A DNA stretch of 64,000 nucleotides from Rhabdophis nuchalis (lineage: Eukaryota > Chordata > Lepidosauria > Squamata > Natricidae), in the NCBI GenBank assembly GCA_039707465.1, contig CM077644.1, positions 144,368,962-144,432,961 of the forward strand. Reading direction: 5' to 3'. Positions 9,111 to 19,316 of this stretch are shown here, in pieces. Every line of letters starts with the position of its first letter. The first letter of the stretch is position 1. Both the position numbers and the translations under genes were made by a program. Under the pieces are notes generated by a model. It did no database searches and was not told where the DNA came from. It was given only the letters and a program-made list of their open reading frames with translations.

Positions 9111-9700
9111 GACAACTACTAATTATGGGTATCTATAATTAGACATGATTGTATATAACATTACTGTTTGCCACCATCTATAACTATATCTAATATTATA
9201 GAGATGGTGGATTGGTTGCATAATTGTCTAGTGTGGTTTTATAACAGTGCACTTTAAGAATCCAGGTTTTAATAGGAAAGAAAAGGATGTGCCCTTTTCA
9301 TTTCACTTAAAAGATAACCTCTCAATCTGATGTAAAAGTAAACCTTTTCTAAGCAGAATTCCCAAGTCTGAAGAAAAATACATGCAAGCTACTCTGTAAT
9401 TAATTTTCAAGCTGCAGACTTTACATGTTGGGAAGCGATGTCCTTTACCCCCAAATACTTAATTTTCCGGCAGAAGAGTGGGCTAGGTACCAAAAACAAA
9501 ATAATACTTTAAACATATTCAAGAAGAACCACTTTTATTTTATACTCATCCTAATGCTGCCTAGTTAAATCTTGACATCAAATACGGGTTTTGAAGCTAG
9601 CAGTCTAAGAACATAAAAGAAGTTATAGGAAGCATGATGTAGCCAAGAGAAGCAAAGAATATTATGGAGAGAAGGAAAAGGCAATCTGTAGAAATCTTGA
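9111..9700. other. Unassigned AT-rich sequence
   Basis: No coding, RNA or repeat signal recognised in this stretch. Confidence 0.45.
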
Positions 9701-9703
9701 TGA

Positions 9704-9940
9704 ATGCATGAATGAATGAATGAATGAATCAATGAATTAATGAATCAATGTGTTAGTTGGTTGGTTTGTGGTTGGTTGGTTGGTTGGTTGGTTGGTTGGT
9801 TGGTTGGTTGGTTGGTTGGTTGGTTGGTTCATTCATTCAGTCAGTCATTCATTCAATTTCTATAGCTACCCATCTCAGTCAATGCTTCTGGATGGCTTAA
9901 AATTCAAAAAATGTATTACAATTGAGATACCAAAAACATT
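9704..9940 (-). repeat. Compound microsatellite (TGAA)n/(GGTT)n plus LINE-like 3' end
   Basis: A (TGAA)n tract (9704-9750) is followed by about 19 uninterrupted GGTT units (9752-9828) and (CATT)n. Downstream TTTCTATAGCTACCCATCTC / GGATGGCTTAAAATTC resembles the antisense 3' end of an L2-like repeat. The tetranucleotides are therefore probably its expanded tail. Confidence 0.7.
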
Positions 9941-10177
9941 TTAAAATGTAGCTGAGCATGCCTGCTTGAGCACTGCTGTTAGAAAATGCTGTCCTTCAGA
10001 AGCTTCCAATAGTCCTTCCTCCCACCGACATACTGTATAATTGTCTTCACAGCCATTGTATGACTAACTAGCAATCATTATGTTAAGTGGGTCCGAAGGA
10101 AGAGTCCAGTCCGGTAAGATTCCAACAAAGTTTTATTAATGTCAACCAGAACAGAGTTACAACAAAAAGCGCGCGGT

Positions 10178-10218
10178 CTCTGTCTGACAGCTATTTATAG
10201 TCGAGCTGTCAGACAGAG
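10178..10218 (-). promoter_or_regulatory. TATA-like box inside a 15-bp inverted repeat
   Basis: In sense orientation the arms CTCTGTCTGACAGCT and AGCTGTCAGACAGAG pair perfectly around an 11-nt loop, CGACTATAAAT, that contains the TATA-like sequence. The same architecture occurs in the other LTR (about 12347-12387) and, with different arm bases, in the solo LTR at 40044-40084. Each arm contains TGACAG, the core bound by MEIS/TGIF-type homeodomain proteins; binding is inference. Confidence 0.8.
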
Positions 10219-10249
10219 AACCAATCGGCGCGTCTCCCGCTCTCGGCTT

Positions 10250-10288
10250 CAGCCAGCCGCGTCTTAACCAATCAGACGCGACTGGCTG
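10250..10288 (-). promoter_or_regulatory. CCAAT box inside a 15-bp inverted repeat
   Basis: The arms 10250-10264 and 10274-10288 pair at 14 of 15 positions around the 9-nt loop TAACCAATC. The related solo LTR has the same arrangement at 39975-40013. The CCAAT lies upstream of the TATA repeat in sense orientation, as expected for an LTR promoter. Confidence 0.75.
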
Positions 10289-10324
10289 TTGCCGGGGAAT
10301 TTAAACAAATGTCAGTACATAACA

Positions 10325-10931
10325 CTCCTTCCCCCCCAGCGAGTACGCATGCGGGCCCATTAGCATACGTACTCGCCGAGGTAGGCGGGGCTACGCTGGA
10401 CCCACCCAGAATGCCTCAGAGTCTCTGCAGAAGTCGATGGAGGAGGACGTGCCCGTTACAGCTCCTCCCTGATGGGGGTGTAGCTCCGGGCAGCGTCACG
10501 GCGGCCTGCAATTTTGCCGGAAGCCTGCGAATCGGGTAGGTGGAAGTGAGGGGGCGTGCCGCTCGGGGTGGAGCCGAATTCGAGTTCCTGGAAGGCAGGG
10601 ACAGGGTAGGCTAGGCCTGGATGTGCGAAGGCCTGAGAAGGAGTGTTGATTTGTGCACCGGGGCGTGTGGTTGTTGGCAGTGGTGCGTCGGCTTGTGAGC
10701 ACCCTTGGAGGAGCTGGTCCGGGAGTGGTGCCGTCCGGGAGTGGTGTTGATGGTTGGTGGCGAGGTCGCCCGGATTGTGGGCTGGATCTACCCAGGGGTG
10801 GCCCTGCTCGGATTGATGGTCGTGCTGGCGTCCGGTGGGCCCGGTTGTTGGGTTGGCTCCGTCAGGGCTGGATATGGAGGGCGGCGCCTCAGTTGATCCA
10901 AGTGGCGCCACCACTCGGATCCATCTGGCCG
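10325..10931 (-). other. Gypsy 3' untranslated/tail region
   Basis: GC-rich sequence between the integrase end and the LTR. A Pro/Ser/Thr-rich open frame on the sense strand (10456-10935) is most likely shifted pol tail plus 3' UTR, not a separate protein. A polypurine tract is expected next to the LTR: in sense orientation the bases abutting it at 10325-10340 read CTGGGGGGGAAGGAG. Confidence 0.6.
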
Positions 10932-11620
10932 TCAAACCCTGTAAGAGCAGGGGCCTGTTAGTTCACGGATGACCGCGGGGACCCAACGTGGATCCCCTGT
11001 GAAATTCCGGGCTAGGACAGCTTCGCCTACGGCGAATTGGCAGGGAGGGGGAACCCCCAGGTTGCATGGCTGCACCTCGTTATAGAGGGGGTGCAGCCTG
11101 TCCAATTTGGTCCGCAGGCGGCGGCCCATCAGCAGCTTGGCGGGGCTTTTCCCCGTCGCCGGACAAGGTGTAGAGTGCTGGCCCATGAGGTAAGCATCTA
11201 CCCTTGAATGCCAATCCCCCCTATCCATCCTACCGAGGGCCTCCTTGGCCGAGCGGACGGCTCTTTCCGCCCGGCCATTGGCAGCAGGGTGGTAGGGGGC
11301 GGTTGGCGCATGGCGGATCCCCAGGGAGGCCAGGAATTCCTGGAAGGTGGCGGAGTGAAACTGAGGCCCGTTGTCAGAGACCAGGGTGTCCGGCAACCCG
11401 TGCGTGGCAAAGAGGCACCGGAGTGCGCGCACGGTACTCTCCGCGGTGGTGGAGGACATCAGGATGACCTCCGCCCAGCAGGAGTAGGCGTCCACCACCA
11501 CCAGGAAGGACTGGCCGTGGAAGGGACCCGCGAAGTCAATGTGGATCCTGGACCACGGGGATTTGGGGGTGTTCCAGTCCCGGTGCGGGGCGGAGGGAGG
11601 GCGGGGCGGGAGGCCTGGCA
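10932..11620 (-). pseudogene. Gypsy integrase catalytic core
   Basis: A different frame from the zinc finger. The acidic triad is visible: D in IHIDFAGPF (about 11540), D in TLVSDNGPQF (about 11372), and E in NGRAERAVR (about 11268). GKSPAKLLMGRRLRTKLD and GEAVLARNF follow, then LTGPCSYRV and a stop at 10932. The usual continuation WRHLDQLRRR is found in another frame just downstream (about 10880-10910), so a second frameshift cut the C-terminus. In intact relatives the enzyme inserts the cDNA; here it is split over three frames. Confidence 0.9.
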
Positions 11621-12249
11621 TGCCTGGCAAGTGCCGACACAGGCGGCCACCTTGTTGTCCATGCGGGGCCACCAGACATAGCTCCGGGCCAGGGCCTTCA
11701 TGCGAGCTATGCCTGGGTGGTTGGCATGGAGGGATTCGAGTACCTGACAGTGTAGAGGAGGGGGAACGATGACCCGGTCCCCCCAAAGCAAGCACCCACT
11801 GTGGAGCGACAGCTCCAGCTGGCGGGTCTTGAAGGGTCGGTAGTCGTCTGGCAGGGCGCCGGAGGGCCACCCTCGCAGGACCCAGGTAGAGACCCGGGAG
11901 AGGATAGGGTTGGCCTTGGTCAGTGCGGCTACGTCCGATGACGTAAGGGGAAGATCCGAGTCGGCCACTGACAGGACGGACAGGGCCGGCACCGGCTCCT
12001 GGTCCATCTGAGGGAGGGGGCAGCGGCTGAGGGCGTCTGCGTGCCCCAGCTGCTTGCCCGGACGGTAGAACAGCGTGTACTCGTACGCTGCGAGAAATTC
12101 CGTCCACCTGGTCATCCTGGGGGAGAGGATGGGTGGGGTGGGCCGGTCGCCGGCCAGAAGCCCAAGGAGCGGCTTGTGGTCGGTGAAAACGGAGAAGGGG
12201 CGGCCGTACAGGTACTCGTGAAACCTTTTAATCCCATCCTCGTCGCCAG
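11600..12249 (-). pseudogene. Gypsy pol: RNase H C-terminus and integrase zinc-binding domain
   Basis: Sense translation from the deletion junction gives FHEYLYGRPFSVFTDHKPLL (RNase H signature TDHKPLLGLL), then EYTLFYRPGKQLGHADALSR, the RNase H end typical of Ty3/Gypsy. The integrase HHCC zinc finger follows: HANHPGIARMKALARSYVWW, then CVGTCQACQ. The N-terminal RNase H catalytic part, reverse transcriptase and protease are deleted. The frame is lost at about 11600, before the integrase core. Confidence 0.88.
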
Positions 12250-12493
12250 TGTTAAGTGGGTCCGAAGGAAGAGTCCAGGCCGGTAAAATTCCAACAAAGC
12301 TTTATTAATGTCAACCAGAACAGAGTTACAACAAAAAGCGCGCTCTCTCTGTCTGACAGCTATTTATAGTCGAGCTGTCAGACAGAGAACCAATCGGCGC
12401 GTCTCCCGCTCTCGGCTTCAGCCAGCCGCGTCTTAACCAATCAGACGCGACTGGCTGTTGCCGGGGAATTTAAACAAATGTCAGTACATAACA
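12250..12493 (-). repeat. 5' LTR of the Gypsy element (in element orientation)
   Basis: Second 244-bp LTR, with the same CCAAT and TATA inverted repeats and AATAAAGC near the 3' side. In element orientation it is the upstream LTR and would carry the promoter. The internal side abuts CTGGCGACGAGG, a plausible primer-binding region beginning TGG one base after the LTR. Confidence 0.93.
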
Positions 12494-12498
12494 CATTA

Positions 12499-13190
12499 TC
12501 CCACCTTTCCTAAATTTAGAATGACCGAGACGGTTAGAATCGCTGCACAATTGGTAGATTGTGCATTAAAACTGGGGGAAACAGGGATTGTTCTAGGATC
12601 ATAAGTTCCTGTGCCAATCAAAACTCTTGCTTCCCAGCGGGGAAAAAAAGATCAGGAGACTTACCCATTGTTTCATATTTTTTCTAAACTCTATTGCAAA
12701 TTATGGGAATACCAGAGGACTTGATAGAAACTGGGAGTGGATGACTCACAAGACTTGAGTTATAGATAGACTCATAAGAAATGATAAAATTTTCATGACT
12801 GTAAGCTGAACATATCCTATTTACCTCAAATTATAAAACAACCATATATTTTTTTCAATGAACAAATACAATCGTAAAACCAGTGAAGAATGAAAAGCAA
12901 AGCTTTATATCAATTGAATTAAAGCTGATAGGCTCTATTTCAGTTATAAATAAGATAAAATCCAGATAAATATATAACTCTAATTTATATCAACCATTTA
13001 ATATAACGATGAATAAAAGAGCCAGGAAATGAGGCCCTTGACACGTTCAGCACCTTAGGCTTGGAAACATAGCCAAGTTTTTGGGGCCTACTGTTTTGTT
13101 CGTGTTGGAAGCACCTAAAGAGTTTCTGGGTTGAAAAGATTAGTTGGTAACATCACCGTTGCCCAGGGGACGCCTGAGGAGACTCCTTTC
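12499..13190. other. Unassigned AT-rich sequence
   Basis: No gene or repeat recognised between the Gypsy insertion and the next SINE. Confidence 0.45.
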
Positions 13191-13194
13191 CTGT

Positions 13195-13362
13195 CCCCAG
13201 TATTTTTCCATCAAAATGCTACCTTTTTATCTACTTGCATTTGCATGCTTTTAAACTACTAGATGGGCAGGAGCTGGGACAAATTGATGGGAGCTCATTC
13301 TGCCATGTGGCTCATTCTCAGGTTTTGAACTGCCAAGTTGCTGACCTCTCAGTGGTCTTCAC
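13195..13362 (-). mobile_element. Sauria SINE, antisense, decayed
   Basis: The antisense landmarks ATCTACTTGCATTTGCATGC, TTTAAACTACTAGATGGGCA, GGAGCTGGGACAAATTGATG, GGAGCTCATTCTGCCATGTG and GGTTTTGAACTGCCAAG are in the expected order. The 3' tail side is diverged beyond confident recognition. Confidence 0.75.
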
Positions 13363-14540
13363 ATGAGCCCACCATGGCGTTTAGCTTTAGGGTTTATGAA
13401 AGACTAATGGGGTTGGCGCCATCCTAATCTCCAGAGGGAAGATGTTCCATAGAGCAGAGGCCACTGTAGAAAAATTCCATTTTCTGTTCCCCACCAGCTC
13501 ACACTCTTTGGCTGACAGGATCTGCAGCATGCCCACTCTGCTAGATCATGTTAGATGGGTAGAAACTATTGGAAAAAAGACAATCCCTCAGGTAACCCAG
13601 GTCAAGCTATGTAGGGCTCTAAACCAGCACCTTGAATCACACCCAGCAACACCCAGTAACCTATACAGCTCACACAGAAGCGATGTCATACGTGCCATAT
13701 ATTTATTTATTTATTTACTACCTATATTTTACACAACTCTATTTTCTTAGAACCAATTTGTGCAGAATGGTTTACTTAATAGAAATACTCCTGCAAGTTT
13801 AAAGTTTCTAAAAAGAATTTTCAGCCTTCCTCTCTTCCTCCTGAAATTGCTGAGGTATTTTTTTCTTGAGTATCTTCATAATAGATGGAACTAAAAAATG
13901 GAATAGCCTTGTGAGCGTTTCAAACTTTAGGAGTATCAGTGTCATTAAAGCCAGTCTTTTTAGTAAATATGTGTGATCTCTTATGAGTCCAAATCAAGAT
14001 TACAATCCCAGCCTGAGCTTTTTAAGATTCCAGCCAATCCTCACTAATTCGTGTTTAACTTTCCTTTTTTCTAAAGTTAACTCAATGTTACTTGCATTGA
14101 ATAGCATTTTTCTCTGCATCAACAATTATAGTAGGTTGCAGGAATCTCATATATATCTGGATTTCAGCAAGCAATTGACAAAGTAGCCTGTGAAGGTCTT
14201 CTTAGTTCATTATTTAAGCACGAGGTGGGTGGAATAAAATGATATGCAGCTGGCTCAAAAATCATGCTTGGAAAGAGTTCATCAATGGTTGCTCATCAGC
14301 CTGGAATAAGATATCAGGCATGGAAACGTAACATTCAGTTTTGGGTCCTTTATTCTTCAACCCTTCATTAATTATTTGCATGGTGAATTGTGAAGAATGC
14401 TTATTAAATTTGCAGCAACAACATTCAAAACCATCTTGACATTTAGAGAAATGGACTGGAAATAATGAAACGTAAGAGAGACAAATGGCTGAGTTTTTCT
14501 ACTTAAGGAAAAATATGAAATATGTAAGTTTAGTACAGAA
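13363..14540. other. Unassigned sequence
   Basis: Unique-looking AT-rich DNA. A (TTTA)n patch at 13701-13720, followed by CTACCTATATTTTACAC, may be the antisense tail of an L2-like 3' end. No coding exon recognised. Confidence 0.4.
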
Positions 14541-14542
14541 TA

Positions 14543-14922
<380 letters not shown>

Positions 14923-14928
14923 AATAAT

Positions 14929-15112
14929 TGTTTTTCACAACTTCCTGTTAGGGCCCCATTAAGGGAGGAGACATACTGTTTCCCTCTCTGCCTTTCGGCT
15001 CATCACCAGAGACCATCTAGACAGAGAACCATGAAATTACGTTGTGTAAATTTTTTTAGATATGTGTGTTAGTTTTATGAGCTGATCAATAAATTTAAAT
15101 TTGAGAGACCAA
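14929..15112 (-). repeat. Unit-U copy between two tetranucleotide arrays
   Basis: Antisense partial copy of the family in the 7.3-8.5 kb cluster: TTCACAACTTCCTGTTAGGG, GGGAGGAGACATACTGTTTC, CATCACCAGAGACCATCTAG, ATTACGTTGTGTAAAT, TTTTATGAGCTGATCAATAA. It ends at AAGATAGATCTATC, where the next (CTAT)n array begins. The tRNA-like segment is not present in this copy. Confidence 0.8.
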
Positions 15113-15117
15113 GATAG

Positions 15118-15200
<83 letters not shown>

Positions 15201-15201
15201 C

Positions 15202-15245
<44 letters not shown>

Positions 15246-15275
15246 CCTACCTACCTACCTACCTACCTACCTACC

Positions 15276-15333
<58 letters not shown>

Positions 15334-15347
15334 TATCTATCTATCTA
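15112..15347. repeat. (CTAT)n-(CTAC)n-(CAT)n compound microsatellite
   Basis: (CTAT)n runs from the palindrome GATAGATCTATC to about 15243, interrupted once (CCTCTATC). It is followed by (CTAC)n to 15273, then about 19 CAT units (15276-15332) and (CTAT)n. The first array begins inside a unit-U end; the last precedes an L2-like 3' end (TTTCTATACTTCCCATCTC). Confidence 0.93.
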
Positions 15348-15429
15348 ATCACATTTCTATACTTCCCATCTCACTTATGTGAGTCTTAAATTTGTCACAA
15401 AAAACAAGGATACCTAGCACAGCAATAGA

Positions 15430-15999
15430 GTTTGAACTGGCAGGAACCCACCCCTGATTCAAATGGGTAGCTGCCCCAAGTCTGCTGAACCAGCCACAAC
15501 CATTGTAATGAAAGCCTTCGCAAGGGAATACGTCCATTTTTTTCAACTGTATTACAGCATATCCTGTTTTTATATCAATAAACAACTTTGAAACAGACAT
15601 TACCCACGGTAATATTGCCCACGGTCATATTTCTGTAGAAATATTGCTTCGTAGATCATGATGCATTAATTGAAAATGTGACAGGCTTAGCTAAAACATA
15701 AAATCATAATGCTAGCTTTGGGTAAAGTATTGCTTGACTGTAGCTTGATTACTCCTATTGTTCATCCTGGCATCATTCACTTTTATATTCAAAAAGTTTC
15801 CTTGGAGAGGTTTCTTGAGCAGATAGGTCTCCCATTGGATTTAAGCAGATTAATTTTCCCAGGTAATTTATCACTCCCAGAAAACTCTAAACTGCTTTGG
15901 AGCTGTCGTATCATTCCACTAGTCTGATCTTTCTGTTATTTCTCAGGCTTGTTAAACAGATTTGAAATTTCCAAATAGATTTCCATCAAAATACTAAGC
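15430..15999. other. Mostly unassigned; small MITE relic
   Basis: GAACTGGCAGGAACCCACCC at about 15432-15452 looks like the right end of a CAGTGGTGGGTT-type MITE. The remainder shows nothing recognisable. Confidence 0.4.
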
Positions 16000-16290
16000 A
16001 AGGAGGGGGGGTCAAGCTATTTTCCAAAGCACCTGAAGGCCAGACAAGAAATAATGGATGAAAACTGAACAAGGAAATATTCAACTTGGAAATAAGGAGT
16101 CATTTTCTGACAGCGAGAGCAATCAACCAATGGAACAGAAGTTGCCTTCAGACGTTGTGGGAGCTTCATCACTGGAAGCTTTCAAGAAGAGACTGGACCG
16201 CCATCTGTCAAAAATAGTGTAGGGTCTGCTTGGGTGGGGGGTTGGACTAGATGACCTACAAGGTCCCTTTCAACGCTGTTAATCTGTAAT
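16000..16290 (+). mobile_element. CR1/L3 LINE 3' end
   Basis: Sense 3' terminus of a CR1-type LINE. GTCAAGCTATTTTCCAAAGC, CACCTGAAGGCCAGACAAG, AATAAGGAGTCATTTTCTGA and GGAACAGAAGTTGCCTTCAG encode the decayed C-terminal peptide. GGGGTTGGACTAGATGACCT and AAGGTCCCTTTCAACGCTG form the conserved 3' end. There is no intact frame. Confidence 0.88.
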
Positions 16291-16699
16291 GTCAAAGTCT
16301 GATCTTGCTTAACATTTTCAAGTTCGGCTAAGATGAGTGAGGTGCTGTTGGCTATGACATCCATAAGAAAGATGATTTAATTTTGCTGTGTCGGAATGAG
16401 AACAGTGGAAGAACAATCTTTGCACAATGGAGATAGATCTCCTACTGACAAGATCTCTGGATAAAGAACTTCTGCCTTGGAACTTGGAGAACCACTGATT
16501 CAATTCGGAATGAGAGAGAAAGATTCTCCATTTTTTTCTTTGTTTCTGATGCTATTTAATTTTATTTCCGAGTTACATCAATTATTTGCAATATTTTCTT
16601 AACGGAATAGGACTGTATTTGGGAAATGCATATTCTTTGGACCAACCCTAAATGAGGTTGGTTGCTGCAGTTTCCTACTCAAATCAGAATTTGAAATCA

Positions 16700-17060
16700 A
16701 ATCTCATTGTCAACGTTCTGACTGACAACCCCAAGCAAGCAAGCATGAGTGAGAGGGTCCAATCTCTGAGTGCAAAACTTTATTAAGTACATCATTTCAG
16801 CACTGATTAGGGCAAAACCAGATCTAACTAATTCCCACGCAAGCACACATAATTAAAGTATATGATTCTCCCTCCTCCTATTGGTGCAGCTCACATTGTC
16901 CAATTGAGCCTCATTGTATTGTTATGAGAAAAAGCCTTTGGCTTTGCTGGAGTGTCCTTGGCTCTCACACTCTCTTTCTTGATTTCTGGAGCCTACATTC
17001 CATCTCCCCCTTTCCCCCACCCTGGTTTGTGGGCAAGCTGAGAAATGATAATGGGGGCAA
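16700..17060 (-). mobile_element. Possible LTR remnant
   Basis: GAGAGGGTCCAATCTCTGAG followed by TGCAAAACTTTATTAAG reads, on the minus strand, as an AATAAAGTTTTGCA polyadenylation region near an LTR end. CCTATTGGTGCAG and CCAATTGAG give CCAAT-like elements about 100 bp away. No paired LTR or target duplication was found, so this is tentative. Confidence 0.35.
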
Positions 17061-17074
17061 CAAGAAAAGCATGC

Positions 17075-17610
17075 AGAATGTTAAATTTACGCAGTCACAA
17101 AATTTAAGGGAGAATTTTTATAAAATGTTTTATAGATGGTTTTTGGATCCTAAGAAATTATCATGTATGTATCCTAATATTCAACCAAAATGTTGGAGGT
17201 GCGGGTGTTTAGATGCTACTTTTTTTCACGTAAGGTGGACTTGCAATAAGGTTAAAGCTTTTTGGATAAAAATATGGTGGGTTATGCAAAATGTATTTAA
17301 GAAAAGAATGCAATTTACTCTGCAAATCTTTTTATTGGGTATAACTAAGGATTTTACTAAAGGGGAAACAAAATTGGTTTTGTATATGGTTACAGCAGCT
17401 AGGTTGTTGATTGCTCAACACTGGAAGAAATATTTTTTACCGACAATTGATCAATGGATTCAGAAAGTGGCGGGGTTTGCGGAAATGGCAAAAATTTCAG
17501 CTTTCTTAAAAGACCAGAAGCAGGAGAATTATACACAGGAATGGGCAAAATGGATTGATTATATACAGAATAAATACCAGACTAGCAGGTACTATGTAGC
17601 CTTTAGGTAA
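17075..17610 (+). pseudogene. L1 ORF2 C-terminal fragment
   Basis: An open frame through the insertion encodes NFYKMFYRWFLDPKKL, the L1 C-terminal cysteine motif (CWRCGCLDATFFHVRWTC), then VLYMVTAARLLIAQHWKK, ending at 17610 (TAA). In L1 this region follows the reverse transcriptase and is needed for retrotransposition. Endonuclease and reverse transcriptase are absent through 5' truncation. The frame upstream of 17075 is unrelated flanking DNA. Confidence 0.9.
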
Positions 17611-18049
17611 GAATGTTTAGATTGATAGGTGAACAGAGTAAATAATATTTGGGATGTTTGGAATTATTAGAGTGGTGTATAGCGGAAGTCAGGGGGGTGG
17701 GTTTGAATGGGAGGTGGGGGAGGGCTAGGGTGGAGGGTGGGGAAATATATATGTATAATTAATCTAGAGATGGGAATAATGGGACATGGTTATTTTAAGA
17801 GAAATTTATATCATGATTTATATATGTTTAATTAACGTAGAAGATGGCGTTAATGGGATATTGATATATTAAGAGAAATTTATATTGTGTTTGTTGGGAG
17901 GCAAGGGGGTCTAATATCTGAATGAGAAATTTATTCTAAGACGGGGTGAGGGGAGGGGGTATAGTATTTGTATGTGATTTATATTATATGTCGGGGGGGT
18001 AAAAAGGGGGGAAATTGTTTGAATAAAACTTTTTCAATTAAAAAAAGAA
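17075..18049 (+). mobile_element. L1 LINE, 5'-truncated, with target duplication
   Basis: A 975-bp insertion containing the end of ORF2, a 3' UTR and a short A-rich tail (AATAAAACTTTTTC, AAAAAAG). It is flanked by a perfect 13-bp duplication AAGAAAAGCATGC at 17062-17074 and 18050-18062, proof of target-primed insertion. The UTR contains G-rich stretches and repeated AGAGATGGGAATAATGGG / GAAGATGGCGTTAATGGG segments. Confidence 0.92.
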
Positions 18050-18062
18050 AAGAAAAGCATGC

Positions 18063-18774
18063 TTTGAATCTTGACATTTATTATAAATAAATAAGAGGGG
18101 AGAAAACTTTTAATAAGAGAAAGTAAAGTATCCAATTTTTATAACTGGCTTAATATTTTCAATTTTATATGAGGGGTCAATGTGAACCATAGCTTCAGGT
18201 CCACATTTGGATCCATCTAGAATATGGTAAATATTAGTAATGATCAGACGGATCAATCAGAGGGATCAGTGTGTTTCATTCAAGGGACTAAAATCCTGTA
18301 TTTTGAGTCTCCACACACATGTGTACTGGACCACTGACTTCAGTAGACAACAAATCATGGAGAAAAAAAATCTGATTGAGAGAAATTACAATGTGAAGAA
18401 AGTTGAGAGCTTCACCAATCTTGCAGTCTTAAAGGGCTCTGCTTATTCTAAAATGCTATTCTTTTTTGATACAAGACTCCATAGATGAACTGTTTCCATT
18501 TTAAGATTTTTTCTCAATATTTTAAATTAGGAGTATCTGAACTATAACTAGCGAAATCAATTAAGATAACTTCATTTACAGATTTTAAAAAATCAAAGCA
18601 GAAGACAATTTTAAAAACAACAATAAAGAGTTATAATTATGGCTTACCACCATCTCCCCACCCATCCACCCCAAATAGCCCAAAATAATTATTACTAGAA
18701 AATAGGGCTGACCGGCCTATTTTTTGTTGGCCAATAAGGAACAAGTTGTGCTTTAGTGGGGTCTGAGCATAGAG
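18063..18774. other. Unassigned AT-rich sequence
   Basis: It resumes the pre-insertion target after the L1. No gene or repeat recognised. Confidence 0.4.
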
Positions 18775-19180
18775 CAACAAAGATGGTTAGGGGACTGGAT
18801 GCTAAAACACATTAAGAATGGTTGCCGGAACTGGGTATGTCTAGTTTAATGAAAGAAGGACTAAGAGTAACATGATAACACTGTTACAAAATCTCAGGGG
18901 CTGCCACAAAGAAGAGGGAGTCAAGCTATTCTCCAAAGCACCTGAAGGCAAAACAAGAAGCAATGGGTGGAGTCTACTTAAGGAAAGAAGCAATCTAGAA
19001 CTAAAGAGAAATTTCCCGATGGTTAAAACAATTAATCGGTGGAACAACTTGCCTCCAGACATTGTGGATGCTCCTTCACTGGAGATTAAAATCAGATTGG
19101 ACAACTATTTGCTGTAATATCTCCTGCTCGAGCAGAGGGATGGAGTAGAAGATCTCCAAAATCCCTTCCATCCCTTATTC
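18775..19180 (+). mobile_element. CR1/L3 LINE 3' part
   Basis: Sense CR1 coding remnant. GGACTGGATGCTAAAACAC, TATGTCTAGTTTAATGAAAG, GGGCTGCCACAAAGAAGAGG, AAGAAGCAATGGGTGGAG and ATTAATCGGTGGAACAACTT encode the peptides EEGVKLFSKAPEGKTRSNG and RWNNLPPDIVDAP typical of CR1 reverse transcriptase ends. It ends with GATGGAGTAGAAGATCTCC / CCCTTCCATCCC. Confidence 0.9.
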
Positions 19181-19184
19181 CTTA

Positions 19185-19316
19185 TTGGAGGTTTGTAAAC
19201 AAAGATTGGACAACCATTTGTCTGAAATGGTAAAGGGTTTCTGCCTGATCAGGAAGTTGGACTAGAAAACCTCCAAGATCCCTTCCAACTCTGTTATCCT
19301 ATTCTATTCATATGCA
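19185..19316 (+). mobile_element. Second CR1 3' terminus in tandem
   Basis: Immediately after the preceding copy a second CR1 3' end begins: TTGGAGGTTTGTAAACAAAG, ATTGGACAACCATTTGTCTG, GTTGGACTAGAAAACCTCC, CCCTTCCAACTCTGTTATCC. It closes with TATTCTATTC, a short form of the (ATTCT)n snake CR1 tail. The two ends are about 40% different by eye, so this is a separate insertion rather than a local duplication. Confidence 0.82.

Larger units (their letters stand above)
10081..10324 (-). repeat. 3' LTR of the Gypsy element (in element orientation)
   Basis: Sense reading (minus) starts TGTTATGTACTGACA and ends CACTTAACA. It holds a CCAAT box within an inverted repeat (10250-10288), a second CCAAT (10220-10226), a TATA-like CTATAAAT within a 15-bp inverted repeat (10178-10218), and AATAAAA near 10133-10138 as polyadenylation signal. 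It differs from the other LTR at only a few positions (for example GTCCGG/GGCCGG, GCGGTC/GCTCTC), so the insertion looks fairly recent. Confidence 0.93.
10081..12493 (-). mobile_element. Ty3/Gypsy LTR retrotransposon, internally deleted
   Basis: 2,413 bp with two 244-bp LTRs (10081-10324 and 12250-12493; TG...CA ends) and a 5-bp target duplication CATTA (10076-10080 and 12494-12498). The coding strand is minus. Directly after the 5' LTR (ending at 12250) a short leader CTGGCGACGAGGATGGGATT joins the C-terminal part of RNase H; gag, protease and reverse transcriptase are missing. Integrase follows. GC content is visibly far above the flanks. It is not autonomous. Confidence 0.95.

Noticed and set aside
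10456..10935. Separate accessory protein (Pro/Ser-rich, minus strand) in the Gypsy element
   Set aside because: The frame overlaps shifted pol tail sequence; GC-rich composition alone keeps it open.
11204..11681. Plus-strand open frames in the Gypsy element
   Set aside because: Antisense shadows of integrase in GC-rich DNA.
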